Below are positions 8,911 to 17,376 of a stretch of DNA of 64,000 bases, one piece after another. The notes under the pieces were generated by a model. The model did not search any database. It saw only the letters and a list, made by a program, of their open reading frames with translations, and was not told where the DNA came from. Every line of letters begins with the position of its first letter. Within the stretch, counting starts at the first letter, position 1. The stretch is taken from the NCBI RefSeq assembly GCF_006335015.1, contig NZ_VDGT01000022.1:1-64000 (forward strand). The letters run 5' to 3'. Position numbers and translations under genes: made by a program. The stretch is from Streptomyces sedi (GTDB lineage: Bacteria > Actinomycetota > Actinomycetes > Streptomycetales > Streptomycetaceae).

Positions 8911-9963
8911 GTGGGGATCGACGAAGAGAAGCTGGTGTTCGACTACCTGAGCCGGGTGGGCGATCTGGCGCATGGCACCGCCATGTCGTCGGCCGAGAGG
9001 GCCCGGCTGGTCAACCGGCTGCGGGACGAGATCGGCCGGCAGCGTTCCGGCGGCGCCTCCGACGCCCGCTCGCCCTCGGTCAAACGCATCCTGGGGCGGA
9101 TCGGCAGCCCCGAGGACGTGGTCGCCGAGGCCGCGGGCTCCGCGCCGCCCGCGCCCGCGCGCCCCACCCACAGCGCGTCGACGAGCCGCCCCTCGGCGTC
9201 CCCCGCCGGCCCCGCCTGGCCCTCGTCCGCCGCCTCGTCCTCGTCCGCCGCCTCGCCCGCCCCCGAGGCGCCGGCCCCCGAGCTGCCCACCCCGCGCGAG
9301 GCCGACCCGCGAGCCGGGGCGCGCCCCGAGGTGGCGGCGCGCTGGCCCGCGGAGGGCCAGCCGCGGGTGACCGGCTGGCAGCAGGGCTCCGACGAGCAGA
9401 TCGCCGGCTTCAGCGGCGGCATCGACATCCCCGAGCTGATGCACCCCAGCGGGCTGGCCGCCCCCGAGCCCGGCGCCGCGACCGAGGCCGAGCTGACGGC
9501 CGCCGAGGCGGAACGCGAGGCCGCGGAGGCCGCCCTCGCCCGGCCGGTGGTCGAGGACGCCGACCCGCCGCGCCCGCGCCGGGGCGCCCGGCTGGCCAGG
9601 GCCGTCCTCGCCGGCCGCCGCCGGGGCGGGATCGTCGAGCTGCTGGGCGTGGCGGCGCTGGCCGGCGGCGCGGTGTTCGGCTCGTTCCCCGCGATGCTGG
9701 CGGGCTGGGCGCTCGCCTACTGGTCGCCCCGGCTCTCCCCACGCGCCGGCCAGTGGGCGACGTTCGGGATGCCGGCGCTGGTCGCCACCGGCTACGGGGT
9801 CTGGCTGATGGGCCGCGCCGGCGGCTACTGGGGCGAGGCCCTCGCCGACGGGCAGGCCAACGAGCTGCTGCGCGACGACTGGCCCACCCTGCTGCGGCTG
9901 GCCGGCCTCGCCTCCGCCGCGCTGCTCCTCTTCCTGGCCCGCAGACCGGTCAAGGAGGGGTGA
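8911..9963 (+). CDS. HAAS-like domain membrane protein
   Basis: 350 residues from GTG 8911, preceded by GCAGGGGC; an in-frame GTG at 8854 is an alternative. Residues 1-75 resemble the HAAS/DUF1700 signalling helix bundle: YLSRVGDLAH, ARLVNRLRDEIG, then a RILGRIGSPEDVVAEAAG segment. A long Ala/Pro/Ser/Glu-rich linker follows. The C-terminal part (about 235-350) has three to four membrane helices. HAAS proteins often work beside PadR or anti-sigma-type systems, but no such partner is adjacent. Function is unknown. Confidence 0.65.
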   Translation: MGIDEEKLVFDYLSRVGDLAHGTAMSSAERARLVNRLRDEIGRQRSGGASDARSPSVKRILGRIGSPEDVVAEAAGSAPPAPARPTHSASTSRPSASPAGPAWPSSAASSSSAASPAPEAPAPELPTPREADPRAGARPEVAARWPAEGQPRVTGWQQGSDEQIAGFSGGIDIPELMHPSGLAAPEPGAATEAELTAAEAEREAAEAALARPVVEDADPPRPRRGARLARAVLAGRRRGGIVELLGVAALAGGAVFGSFPAMLAGWALAYWSPRLSPRAGQWATFGMPALVATGYGVWLMGRAGGYWGEALADGQANELLRDDWPTLLRLAGLASAALLLFLARRPVKEG

Positions 9964-9989
9964 CGCCGGCCGCCGGCCGCCGGCCGGCG
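9964..9989. terminator. GC-rich hairpin between converging genes
   Basis: CGCCGGCCG (9964-9972) and CGGCCGGCG (9981-9989) form a perfect 9-bp stem with an 8-nt loop, filling the gap between the converging stops at 9963 and 9993. Confidence 0.55.
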
Positions 9990-9992
9990 CCC

Positions 9993-10961
9993 TCAGCCCG
10001 CCAGGGTCTCCTCGATCTCGTCGAGGATGCCCTCCGCCGCCGTGTAGCCGATGCCGAGGAACCACAGCTGGTCGTTGACGGGGAAGGCGCGGTTCTCCCG
10101 CACGGCGGTCAGGTCCTCCCACAGCGGGCCGCCGACGGCGGCGTCCTCGCCCGAGGCGTCGGTGTCGCCGTACGAGGAGTAGTAGATGACGTCGCCGTCG
10201 GCCTGGTCGACCTGCTCGGGGCTGACCTCCACGGCGAAGCCGTCGGTGGCCTCGTCGACGATAGCCGGCCGGCCCAGGCCCACGTCGGCGAGGACGGTGC
10301 CGATGTAGTTCTCCCGGCCGTAGAGCCGGGTGTTGCCGCCGTCGATGAAGCGCAGCATGCTGACCTCGGTCCCGGCCGCCGCCTCCGGCCCGCCGAGCGC
10401 CTCGGTGACCTCGGCGACCCGCGTCTCGTACGCCGCCACGGCCTCCTCCGCCTCGGCCGACCTGCCCATGGCCTCGGCGTGCAGCAGGAAGTTCTCCTTC
10501 CACGGCGCGCCGACGGTCTCGCTGAAGACGGTCGGCGCGATCGCCGACAGCTCGTCGTAGCTCTGCTCGTCGCGGACCTTGCTGCCGATGATCAGGTCGG
10601 GGTCGAGCTCGTGGATGGCCTCCAGGTTGGGGGCGGCGATGTTGCCGACGTTCCGGACGTCGGTCAGCCGCTCCTGCGGCAGGTAGTCGAGGAACTCCCG
10701 CGTCGCGTCGGCCTGCACCGCGCCGACGGGGACGACCCCCAGGGTGATCGCCGTGTCCAGCTCGGCGGTGTCCAGCACCACCACGCGCTCCGGGTTCTCG
10801 GGCACCTCGACCGGCCCCATCGCGGTCTCCACGGTCCTGCCGCCCCCGCCCGACCCGCCGTCGGAGCCCCCCGAGCCGGCGGACCCGGAGTCGTCGCCGC
10901 AGGCGGCGAGCGTCACGGCGCAGGCCAGCGCGAGCGCGGAGGCGGTGATGCGTCGGTTCAT
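9993..10961 (-). CDS. Iron-siderophore ABC transporter substrate-binding lipoprotein
   Basis: 322 residues, FecB/FepB-like (class III binding protein). The signal peptide ends in lipobox TLAAC near residue 21, followed by a Gly/Ser/Asp linker. The binding fold starts with PENPERVVVLDTAELDTAI and includes LDPDLIIGSKVRDEQSYDEL, a typical ferric-siderophore lobe pattern. It is the last gene of the permease-permease-ATPase-binding protein operon, 76 nt after the ATPase. The siderophore cannot be told from sequence. The operon promoter carries an iron box. Confidence 0.88.
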   Translation of the reverse strand: MNRRITASALALACAVTLAACGDDSGSAGSGGSDGGSGGGGRTVETAMGPVEVPENPERVVVLDTAELDTAITLGVVPVGAVQADATREFLDYLPQERLTDVRNVGNIAAPNLEAIHELDPDLIIGSKVRDEQSYDELSAIAPTVFSETVGAPWKENFLLHAEAMGRSAEAEEAVAAYETRVAEVTEALGGPEAAAGTEVSMLRFIDGGNTRLYGRENYIGTVLADVGLGRPAIVDEATDGFAVEVSPEQVDQADGDVIYYSSYGDTDASGEDAAVGGPLWEDLTAVRENRAFPVNDQLWFLGIGYTAAEGILDEIEETLAG

Positions 10962-11037
10962 GAGCGGGACGCCCTTCTCTCGGTCTTCTCTCGGTCTTCG
11001 GCGAACTTCGGCGAACGGGCCAAGGCCGTGGGGGAGT

Positions 11038-11883
11038 TCATCGCGGCCCCCCGGGAACGGGGACCGGCGCGCGGGGCACCACCAGCGGCGAGCCGGTGAC
11101 GGGGTCGGGGATCACCACGGCGGCCAGCCCGAAGACCTCGTCGACCAGCTCGGCGGTGACGACCTCCTCGGGGCGCCCGCGCGCCGCTATCCGCCCGTCC
11201 TTCATCGCGACCAGGTGGTCGGCGTAGCGGGCGGCCTGGTTCAGGTCGTGCAGCACGGTCACCACGGTGCGGGCCGGCGCCTCCTCGGTCGGGGTGGCCA
11301 ACTGGCGCACCAGGTCGAGCACCTCGACCTGGTGCGCGATGTCCAGATAGGTCGTCGGCTCGTCCAGCAGCAGCAGGTCCGTCCGCTGGGCCAGCGCCAT
11401 CGCGATCCAGACGCGCTGCCGCTGCCCGCCGGAGAGCGCGTCCACCGGGCGGTCGGCCAGCCCGGCGACGTCGGTGCGTTCCATCGCCTCGGCGACCGCC
11501 TCCTCGTCGGTCGGCGACCACTGCTGCCACCAGCGCTGGTGCGGCTGCCGGCCGCGGGAGACCAGGTCGGCGACGGTGATCGCCTCCGGCGCCACCGGGG
11601 TCTGCGGCAGCAGCCCCAGCGACTGGGCGATCCGCCGGGTGGAGAGCGTGTGCAGCTCGGCGCCGTCCAGCAGCACCGCGCCGGCGCGCGGCTTCAGCAG
11701 CCGGCCCAGGGCGCGCAGCGTCGTCGACTTGCCGCAGGCGTTGGGGCCGACGATCACGGTGACCCGGCCGTCGGGTATGTCCACGTCCAGGCCGTCGACG
11801 ACCGGGCGGTCCGCCTCGTAGCCGAGGGTCAGCCCCCTGGCCGCCAGCCGGCCGGCCGGCTCCCGCTCGGAACGCGTGCTCAT
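11038..11883 (-). CDS. Iron-siderophore ABC transporter ATPase (FecE/FepC-like)
   Basis: 281 residues from ATG 11883, whose ATGA overlaps the permease stop. Walker A is GPNACGKST (Ala in place of the commoner Gly), the signature LSGGQRQRVW, Walker B LLLLDEP, and TTYLDIAHQVEVLDL is the FepC-type D-loop region. It powers uptake through the two FecCD permeases upstream. The C-terminal 30 residues are Val/Pro-rich. The open frame continues further upstream in the permease region, but that part is a shadow. Confidence 0.93.
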   Translation of the reverse strand: MSTRSEREPAGRLAARGLTLGYEADRPVVDGLDVDIPDGRVTVIVGPNACGKSTTLRALGRLLKPRAGAVLLDGAELHTLSTRRIAQSLGLLPQTPVAPEAITVADLVSRGRQPHQRWWQQWSPTDEEAVAEAMERTDVAGLADRPVDALSGGQRQRVWIAMALAQRTDLLLLDEPTTYLDIAHQVEVLDLVRQLATPTEEAPARTVVTVLHDLNQAARYADHLVAMKDGRIAARGRPEEVVTAELVDEVFGLAAVVIPDPVTGSPLVVPRAPVPVPGGPR

Positions 11884-12971
11884 GTCCGGCCTCCGGTGCG
11901 GTTGTTGAGGATCAGCCACAGCAGGTAGGGCGCGCCGATCGCCGCCGTGACCACCCCGGCCGGCAGCTCCGTCGGCGAGAACAGCGTCCGCGCCAGCAGG
12001 TCGGCCAGCACGGTCAGGCTCGCCCCGACCAGCGCCGTGGTCAGCAGCGGTATCTGCGCCGTGCCGGTCAGCCGGCGGGCGATCTGCGGCGAGAGCAGCG
12101 CGACGAAGTCGACGGGGCCGGCCGTGCCGGTGGCCAGCGCCGCCAGCAGCACCCCGACGGTCGCCAGCCCCAGGCGGGTCGCGTTCAGCCGCACGCCGAG
12201 CGCGGTCGCCGTGTCGTCGTCCAGGGTCACGGTCCGCTGCGCGCGCGCCGCCCAGCAGACGGCGGGCAGCACCGCCAGCAGCGCCCAGGCCAGCGGCTCG
12301 GCCTCGGCGTAGCCGCGCCCGTGGAACGAGCCCGTCATCCACACCGTCGCCTGCTGCGCCACGGTGTGGTCGCCCTTGGTGAGGAAGAGCTGGGTGACCG
12401 CGCGCAGCGCCACCGCGAGCCCGATGCCGACCAGCACGAACCGCGCGGCGTGCAGCCCGCCGCGCCACGCGAGGAGATAGACCAGCCCGGCGGCGGCGAG
12501 CCCGCCGGCGACCGCCCAGTAGGGCAGCACCGCCGTGGAGGCCAGCCCGTAGGTCATGGCGACCACCGCGACGGCGGCGGCGCCCTGGCTGACGCCGATG
12601 ATGTCGGGGCTGGCCAGCGGGTTGCGCGCGACGGTCTGGATCAGCGCGCCCGCCACCGCCAGCGCGGCGCCGACCAGCAGCGCCACCGTCAGCCGCGGCA
12701 GCCGCAACACCCCGATCACGAAGTCGTGTTCGTCCGTCAGCCCCAGCACCGAACGGATCGCCTCCAGCGGCGGCACCGTGGACTCGCCGAACGACAGGCT
12801 TGCCACACAGCCGGCGGCCAGCACCAGCGCCAGCACCGTCGCGGCCAGCAGCGCCCTGCCGTGCAGCAGGAACGAGGCGCCGCCCGGCAGCCGCAGCACC
12901 CGGTAGCCGGTGGGGCGGGCGCCACCGCGCCCGGTCGTGGCGGCGCGCGGGCCGCCCAGCGTCGCGGTCAT
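11880..12971 (-). CDS. FecCD-family siderophore permease
   Basis: 363 residues with about nine to ten membrane helices. Family signatures are VLRLPRLTVALLVGAALAVA, GALIQTVARNPLASPDIIGV and, near the C-terminus, FSPTELPAGVVTAAIGAP. An Arg-rich N-terminal tail of about 30 residues precedes the first helix. It pairs with the permease at 13000 to form the heterodimeric channel. It follows that gene by 28 nt and overlaps the ATPase start. Confidence 0.92.
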   Translation of the reverse strand: MTATLGGPRAATTGRGGARPTGYRVLRLPGGASFLLHGRALLAATVLALVLAAGCVASLSFGESTVPPLEAIRSVLGLTDEHDFVIGVLRLPRLTVALLVGAALAVAGALIQTVARNPLASPDIIGVSQGAAAVAVVAMTYGLASTAVLPYWAVAGGLAAAGLVYLLAWRGGLHAARFVLVGIGLAVALRAVTQLFLTKGDHTVAQQATVWMTGSFHGRGYAEAEPLAWALLAVLPAVCWAARAQRTVTLDDDTATALGVRLNATRLGLATVGVLLAALATGTAGPVDFVALLSPQIARRLTGTAQIPLLTTALVGASLTVLADLLARTLFSPTELPAGVVTAAIGAPYLLWLILNNRTGGRT

Positions 12972-12999
12972 CGCGTTCCCCCCTTCGTGCGCCAGCCGT

Positions 13000-14055
13000 T
13001 CATCCGCGCACCGCCGAGCGGCGCACCAGATAGACCAGGAACGGCACGCCGACCAGCGCCGTCGTCACCCCGGCCGGCACCTCGGACGGCGGGAAGACCA
13101 GCCGGCCGACCACGTCGGAGACCAGCAGCACCACCGCCCCGAGCAGCGCCGACATCGGCAGCAGCCAGCGGTGCCCGCCGCCGACCAGCGCCCGCCCGAT
13201 GTGCGGGACGGCGAGCCCCACGAACGCGATCGGCCCGGCCGCCGCCACCCCCGCGCCCGTGAGCACCGCGGCGCCCAGTCCGCCGGTGATCCGCACCACC
13301 GCCACGTTCTGGCCCAGCCCGCGCGCGACGTCGTCGCCGAGCGCCAACGCGTCGAGCCCCCGCGCCGCCGCGGCCACCAGCACGACGCCCGCCAGCAGGA
13401 ACGGCCATATCCGCGCGGCGATGTCGGCGTCCCTGCCGGTCAACGAGCCGACCTGCCAGAAGCGGAACTCGTCCAGCGTCGCGCCGTGCGTGGTCAGCAC
13501 CCCGGCGATCACCGACGCCAGCAGCGCGTTGATCGCCGCGCCCGCCAGCGCCAGCCGCACCGGTGTCGCGCCGCCCCGGCCCTGGTTGGCGACGGCGTAG
13601 ACGACGACGGCCGCCAGCGCGGCGCCGACGAACGCGAACCACACGTAGTCGTCGAGGGAGTCGGCGCCCGTGTAGGCGATCGCCAGCACCACCGCGACCG
13701 AGGCGCCCTGGCTGACGCCGAGGATGCCGGGTTCGGCGATCGGGTTGCGGGTCAGGCCCTGCATCGCCGCGCCCGCCATGCCGAGCGCGGCGCCGACCAT
13801 CAGCGCGATCAGGGTGCGCGGCACCCGGAGTTCGCGCACCACCTTGGCCGCGCTGGCGTCCTCGCCGGTCAGCGCGTCCGGGGACTCGGTCAGCGCGCGC
13901 AGCAGCTGGTCGAAGCCGATCGAACGGCTGCCGAGGGCGACGCTGAGCAGCATCGCGACCCCCACGGCGGCCACCCCGGCCAGCAGCCAGCCGAGCCGCC
14001 GCGCGGCGGTGCCGCGGCGTTCGACGGGGGGCCGGCGTTCGGCGAGCGTGGACAT
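13000..14055 (-). CDS. FecCD-family siderophore permease, first gene of operon
   Basis: 351 residues with about nine membrane helices. It shows ELRVPRTLIALMVGAALGMA, GAAMQGLTRNPIAEPGILGV and VFPPSEVPAGVTTALVGVP, the same family patterns as the downstream partner. It is the first gene of a four-gene iron-uptake operon, and its upstream region holds a 19-bp DmdR iron box, so iron repression is expected. The ATG at 14055 has GAGGAAC close by. Confidence 0.92.
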   Translation of the reverse strand: MSTLAERRPPVERRGTAARRLGWLLAGVAAVGVAMLLSVALGSRSIGFDQLLRALTESPDALTGEDASAAKVVRELRVPRTLIALMVGAALGMAGAAMQGLTRNPIAEPGILGVSQGASVAVVLAIAYTGADSLDDYVWFAFVGAALAAVVVYAVANQGRGGATPVRLALAGAAINALLASVIAGVLTTHGATLDEFRFWQVGSLTGRDADIAARIWPFLLAGVVLVAAAARGLDALALGDDVARGLGQNVAVVRITGGLGAAVLTGAGVAAAGPIAFVGLAVPHIGRALVGGGHRWLLPMSALLGAVVLLVSDVVGRLVFPPSEVPAGVTTALVGVPFLVYLVRRSAVRG

Positions 14056-14107
14056 CGTTCCTCGGGGGGGTCCTTCGCGCGGTGCGTGCGGGTGAGCGGG
14101 TGGGCAA

Positions 14108-14134
14108 TGAGACCGTGGGACAGTGAGACCGTGG
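14108..14134. repeat. Two direct copies of TGAGACCGTGG
   Basis: TGAGACCGTGG occurs at 14108-14118 and 14124-14134, a 16-bp period, between the iron box and the permease start. The same 11-mer occurs on the minus strand in the conservon promoter region (52251-52241). Confidence 0.6.
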
Positions 14135-14139
14135 GGCAG

Positions 14140-14158
14140 TTAGGTAAGGCGAGCCTAA
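14140..14158. promoter_or_regulatory. DmdR/IdeR iron box
   Basis: TTAGGTAAGGCGAGCCTAA is a 19-bp near-palindrome matching the Streptomyces iron box (TTAGGTTAGGCTAACCTAA type). It lies between the iron-uptake operon and the divergent HAD gene, and overlaps the likely -35 region of the latter (CACAAT at 14179-14184 as -10). Iron-loaded DmdR1, probably the gene at 63361, should repress here. Confidence 0.88.
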
Positions 14159-14190
14159 GTGTAGGCAACTGCCAGGGGCACAATAGCCGC

Positions 14191-14919
14191 ATGTCCTTCG
14201 CAGCGCCGACGCATCCCCAGAACCCCGAAGGCGACCCCGGAGCGGACTCCGCACGCGCCACCGCACGCCCCCCGGAGCGCGCCCCCGGGCCCGACAGCGC
14301 GCCCCACCCCCGGTTCACCGTCGGGTTCGACCTCGACATGACCCTGGTCGACTCCCGGCCCGGCATCCACCGCACCTACACGGCGCTCGCCGAGGAGACC
14401 GGCGTGCCCATCGACGCCGACCTCGCCGTCAGCCGCCTCGGGCCGCCGCTGGAGGACGAGTTGGCCTGCTGGTTCCCGCCCGAGCGGGTGCCGGCCGTCG
14501 CCGACCAGTACCGCGCGCTGTACGTGCGGCTGGCGATCGAACCCTCGCTGCTGCTGCCGGGCGCCGCCGAGGCCGTAGAGACCGTGCGCGGGCTCGGCGG
14601 GCGCAGCGTGGTCGTCACCGCCAAGCACGCGCCCAACGCCCGGCTGCACATGGACCATCTGGGCCTGCGCGCCGACGTGCTGGTCGGCTCGCTCTGGGCC
14701 GAACGCAAGGCGGAGGCCCTGCGCGAGCACACCGCCGGCGTGTACGTCGGCGACCACGTCGGGGACGTGCGCGGGGCGCGCGCCGCGGGCGCCGTCTCCG
14801 TCGCCGTCGCGACCGGTCCCTGCCCCGCCGACGAACTTCGGGAGGCCGGCGCGGACGTGGTGCTGACCGACCTCACCGCGTTCCCCGACTGGCTGGCCGG
14901 CCACCTCGCCGGGGTCTAG
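14191..14919 (+). CDS. HAD-superfamily hydrolase
   Basis: 242 residues. After a 40-residue Pro-rich N-terminus the HAD motif I reads GFDLDMTLVDS, with nucleophile Asp47 and general acid Asp49. Motif II is the Thr in VVVTAKH, followed by a Lys in AERKAEAL, and motif IV is YVGDHVGDVRGA. This is the phosphoglycolate phosphatase-like branch with a helical cap. A CACAAT -10 lies 6 nt before ATG 14191, so the mRNA is probably leaderless. Its position beside the iron box suggests iron-linked expression, but the substrate is unknown. Confidence 0.85.
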   Translation: MSFAAPTHPQNPEGDPGADSARATARPPERAPGPDSAPHPRFTVGFDLDMTLVDSRPGIHRTYTALAEETGVPIDADLAVSRLGPPLEDELACWFPPERVPAVADQYRALYVRLAIEPSLLLPGAAEAVETVRGLGGRSVVVTAKHAPNARLHMDHLGLRADVLVGSLWAERKAEALREHTAGVYVGDHVGDVRGARAAGAVSVAVATGPCPADELREAGADVVLTDLTAFPDWLAGHLAGV

Positions 14920-15170
14920 GCGGAGTCCGGCACCGCCACGCGCTGCGCCGCGCGGTCCTCGCGGCGCTGCGCGGCCACCGAGCGCATCAGCCCGCAGCCG
15001 GCGACGAAGAACCCCACCCCCATCAGCATGGAGACCAGATAGGCGGCGGTCGGCAGCGCGTCCGCCCCGACCAGCAACGGAATCACGGTGATCAGGGTCG
15101 CCAGCGCCCCGACGGCGAAGATCACGCCGCCGATCCGCACGAGCCTGTCCCCTGCTTGGTTGGTACTCAC
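14916..15170 (-). CDS. Small two-helix membrane protein
   Basis: 84 residues from the last of three consecutive GTG codons (15176-15168). Two hydrophobic segments are visible, around GGVIFAVGALATLITVIPLLVG and YLVSMLMGVGFFVAGCGL, with a charged C-terminus. It overlaps the 3' end of the HAD gene by 4 nt on the opposite strand. I do not recognise a named family. The upstream extension of the open frame lacks protein-like character. Confidence 0.6.
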   Translation of the reverse strand: MSTNQAGDRLVRIGGVIFAVGALATLITVIPLLVGADALPTAAYLVSMLMGVGFFVAGCGLMRSVAAQRREDRAAQRVAVPDSA

Positions 15171-15246
15171 CACCACAGGATCGCAGGTACGAGCATATTT
15201 ACGACCGGCCGGGGGCAGTGATCCTCCGAAACGGCTCGGCAGCATC

Positions 15247-15274
15247 TTGTCACCGGGCCGGGGGCGATTAGCCT
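15247..15274 (+). promoter_or_regulatory. Promoter of cold-shock gene
   Basis: TTGTCA (15247-15252) and TAGCCT (15269-15274) are separated by 16 nt. The predicted leader to GTG 15332 is about 50 nt, long enough for the structured 5' region common in cold-shock mRNAs. Confidence 0.5.
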
Positions 15275-15331
15275 TGGATCGGCGGGCCGATGTGGCCCGC
15301 CTCACTGCTATGCGAGCGAGGACGAGGACAC

Positions 15332-15715
15332 GTGCCTACCGGCAAGGTGAAGTGGTTCAACAGCGAGAAGGGCTTCGGCTTCCTTTCCCGCGACGACGGC
15401 GGCGACGTCTTTGTGCACTCCTCCGCCTTGCCCGCCGGGCTGGATCTGCTGAAGCCGGGCCAGCGCGTGGAGTTCGGGGTGGTCGCCGGCCAGCGCGGGG
15501 ACCAGGCGCTCTCCGTGGTGCTGCTCGACCCGGTGCCCTCGGTGGCCGCCGCGCAGCGCCGCAAGCCGGACGAGCTGGCGTCCATCGTCCAGGACCTGAC
15601 GACGCTGCTGGACGGCGTCTCCCAGCAGTTGGAGCGCGGTCGCTACCCCGACCGCGCGGCCGGCCGCAAGATCGCGGGAATGCTCCGCGCCGTCGCCGAC
15701 CAACTGGACGTCTGA
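15332..15715 (+). CDS. Cold-shock domain protein with C-terminal helical extension
   Basis: 127 residues from GTG 15332 with GAGGA upstream. Residues 1-65 are the cold-shock OB fold with RNP1 KGFGFLSRD and RNP2-like VFVHSSAL. Unlike the common 67-residue CspA type, about 60 more residues follow, rich in charged helical sequence (PDELASIVQDLTTLLDGVSQ). In Streptomyces such longer cold-shock proteins are known next to the futalosine-pathway genes. It probably binds single-stranded RNA or DNA. It converges with mqnD. Confidence 0.9.
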   Translation: MPTGKVKWFNSEKGFGFLSRDDGGDVFVHSSALPAGLDLLKPGQRVEFGVVAGQRGDQALSVVLLDPVPSVAAAQRRKPDELASIVQDLTTLLDGVSQQLERGRYPDRAAGRKIAGMLRAVADQLDV

Positions 15716-15783
15716 GGTCCGGGCCCCCGGACGCCGCGGCGCTTCCGGGGGCGACGGCCGACCGGCCCGACGGCCGCCCGCCG

Positions 15784-16650
15784 TCACCGCGCCGGTGACA
15801 GCGGCGCGGTGGCCGGCACCAGGCCGGCCGCCGCGGCCCGGCCCAGCAGCGCGTCGATCGCCGCGTGACCGCTGGCGCCCAGGTCGCGCGTGAACTCGTT
15901 GACATAGAGCCCGATGTGGGCGTCGGCCACCGCCGGGTCCATCTCCTGCGCGTGCGCCAGCACATGCTCCCGGCTGGCCGACGGGTCGGCCCACGCGTGG
16001 TCCACCGAGGCGCGGATCGCGCCCGCGACGGCCGCCAGCCGTTCCTCGCCCAGCGAGCGGCGCGCCACGATCGCGCCCAGCGGGATCGGGTGCCCCGTCG
16101 TCGACTCCCAGTACTCGCCCATGTCGGCCAACTGCCGCAGCCCGTACGTGTGGAACGTGAACCGCGCCTCGTGGATCACCAGCCCGGCGTCCACCCGGCC
16201 GTCCCGCACCGCCGGCATGATCTCGGCGAACGGCAGCACCACGACCTCGCCGACCCCGCCCGGCACCAGGTCGGCGGCCCAGAGGCGGAAGAGCAGATAC
16301 GCCGTCGACCGCTCGCTCGGCACCGCGACCGTCCGCCCCGCCAGCTCGGCCGGCGAGGCGGCGCCGCCCTCCGCCGTCAGCACCAGCGGACCGCAGCCCC
16401 GGCCCAGCGCGCCGCCGCACGGCAGCAGCGCGTACTCGTCCCGCACATAGGGCAGCACCGCGTAGGAGACCTTCAACAGGTCGCCCTCGCCGCGCTCCGC
16501 CCGCCCGTTGGTGACATCGATGTCGGCGTAGTCCACGGTCACCCCCGGCGCGCCGGGCAGCAGCCCGTGCGCCCAGGCGTGGAAGACGAAGGTGTCGTTG
16601 GGGCAGGGAGAGTAGGTCAGGGTCAGCGGTCGGTCATCCGTGCTGCTCAT
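15784..16650 (-). CDS. mqnD: 1,4-dihydroxy-6-naphthoate synthase MqnD
   Basis: 288 residues. MqnD turns cyclic de-hypoxanthine futalosine into 1,4-dihydroxy-6-naphthoate in the futalosine route to menaquinone. The protein has the periplasmic-binding-like fold and family motifs SPCPNDTFVFHAW near the N-terminus, KVSYAVLPYV, and the catalytic-region His in VIHEARFTF. Its start overlaps the end of mqnB by 17 nt, so the two are cotranscribed and probably translationally coupled. Confidence 0.93.
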   Translation of the reverse strand: MSSTDDRPLTLTYSPCPNDTFVFHAWAHGLLPGAPGVTVDYADIDVTNGRAERGEGDLLKVSYAVLPYVRDEYALLPCGGALGRGCGPLVLTAEGGAASPAELAGRTVAVPSERSTAYLLFRLWAADLVPGGVGEVVVLPFAEIMPAVRDGRVDAGLVIHEARFTFHTYGLRQLADMGEYWESTTGHPIPLGAIVARRSLGEERLAAVAGAIRASVDHAWADPSASREHVLAHAQEMDPAVADAHIGLYVNEFTRDLGASGHAAIDALLGRAAAAGLVPATAPLSPAR

Positions 16651-17353
16651 GGGGTTGCTGCCTCCACTTCTCGACCGCGGGCCCCACGGCGGCGAACGCG
16701 TCCGTCAGCGCGCGCAGCGCGGCCGGGATGCGCCAGGCCGCGCGGTCCCGTGGGCCCACGGGGTTGGACACGGTGCGGATCTCCAGCACCGCGAGTCGGT
16801 GGGCGGCGGCGGCCGTCGCCACGCCGTGGCCCTCCATCGCCTCGGCGGCGGCGCCCGGGTGGCGCGCGGCCAGCGCCGCGGCCCGTTCGGCCGTCCCCGT
16901 CGCCGTGGCGACCGTCAGCACCGGGCCCACCACCGCGCCCGCGGCCTCGGCCACCGCCTCGGCCAGCCCGTCGGGCGGCCGGTGGCTGGTCCGGCCGAAG
17001 CCCAGCTCCGCCAGGTCGACGAAGCCGTCCTGGCTCTCCGCGCCCAGGTCGGCGGCGACCAGCGCCGAGCCGACCACCGTGTCACCCACGTCGGCGACCG
17101 GCGCGAACCCGCCGCCGATGCCGGCGGCCACCACCAGGTCGTAGCGGCCGGGCGCCACCGCCAGCACCGTCGCCGTGCCGGCGGCAGCCGCCGCCGGGCC
17201 CACGCCCACGGCCACCGCGTCCCACGCCGGCCCCCGGTGCAGCGTCAGCCCGGTCGGCAGGGTGAACGCGTCGGGCGGCGCGCCCGTCGCCAGCGTCACC
17301 GCGTCCCGCTCGGCGGGCACGGCCGTCACCACCAACGCCCGCGTGCGGTCCAT
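16634..17353 (-). CDS. mqnB: Futalosine hydrolase MqnB
   Basis: 239 residues from ATG 17353. It is a nucleoside-phosphorylase-fold hydrolase that removes hypoxanthine from futalosine, one step of the menaquinone pathway. Family features are LVVTAVPAERDAV at the N-terminus, AAGIGGGFAP, and EAMEGHGVATAA carrying the substrate-binding Glu-Met-Glu. EIRTVSNPVGPRD holds the conserved Asn/Asp region. It lies between the DUF2771 lipoprotein and mqnD, all on the minus strand. Confidence 0.93.
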   Translation of the reverse strand: MDRTRALVVTAVPAERDAVTLATGAPPDAFTLPTGLTLHRGPAWDAVAVGVGPAAAAAGTATVLAVAPGRYDLVVAAGIGGGFAPVADVGDTVVGSALVAADLGAESQDGFVDLAELGFGRTSHRPPDGLAEAVAEAAGAVVGPVLTVATATGTAERAAALAARHPGAAAEAMEGHGVATAAAAHRLAVLEIRTVSNPVGPRDRAAWRIPAALRALTDAFAAVGPAVEKWRQQPHEQHG

Positions 17354-17376
17354 CGGTTCGCGTGCGGCGGCGATGC

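Noticed and set aside
9993..14055. Siderophore biosynthesis cluster
   Set aside because: Only uptake genes are present; no NRPS or IucA/IucC-type synthetase lies in the window.
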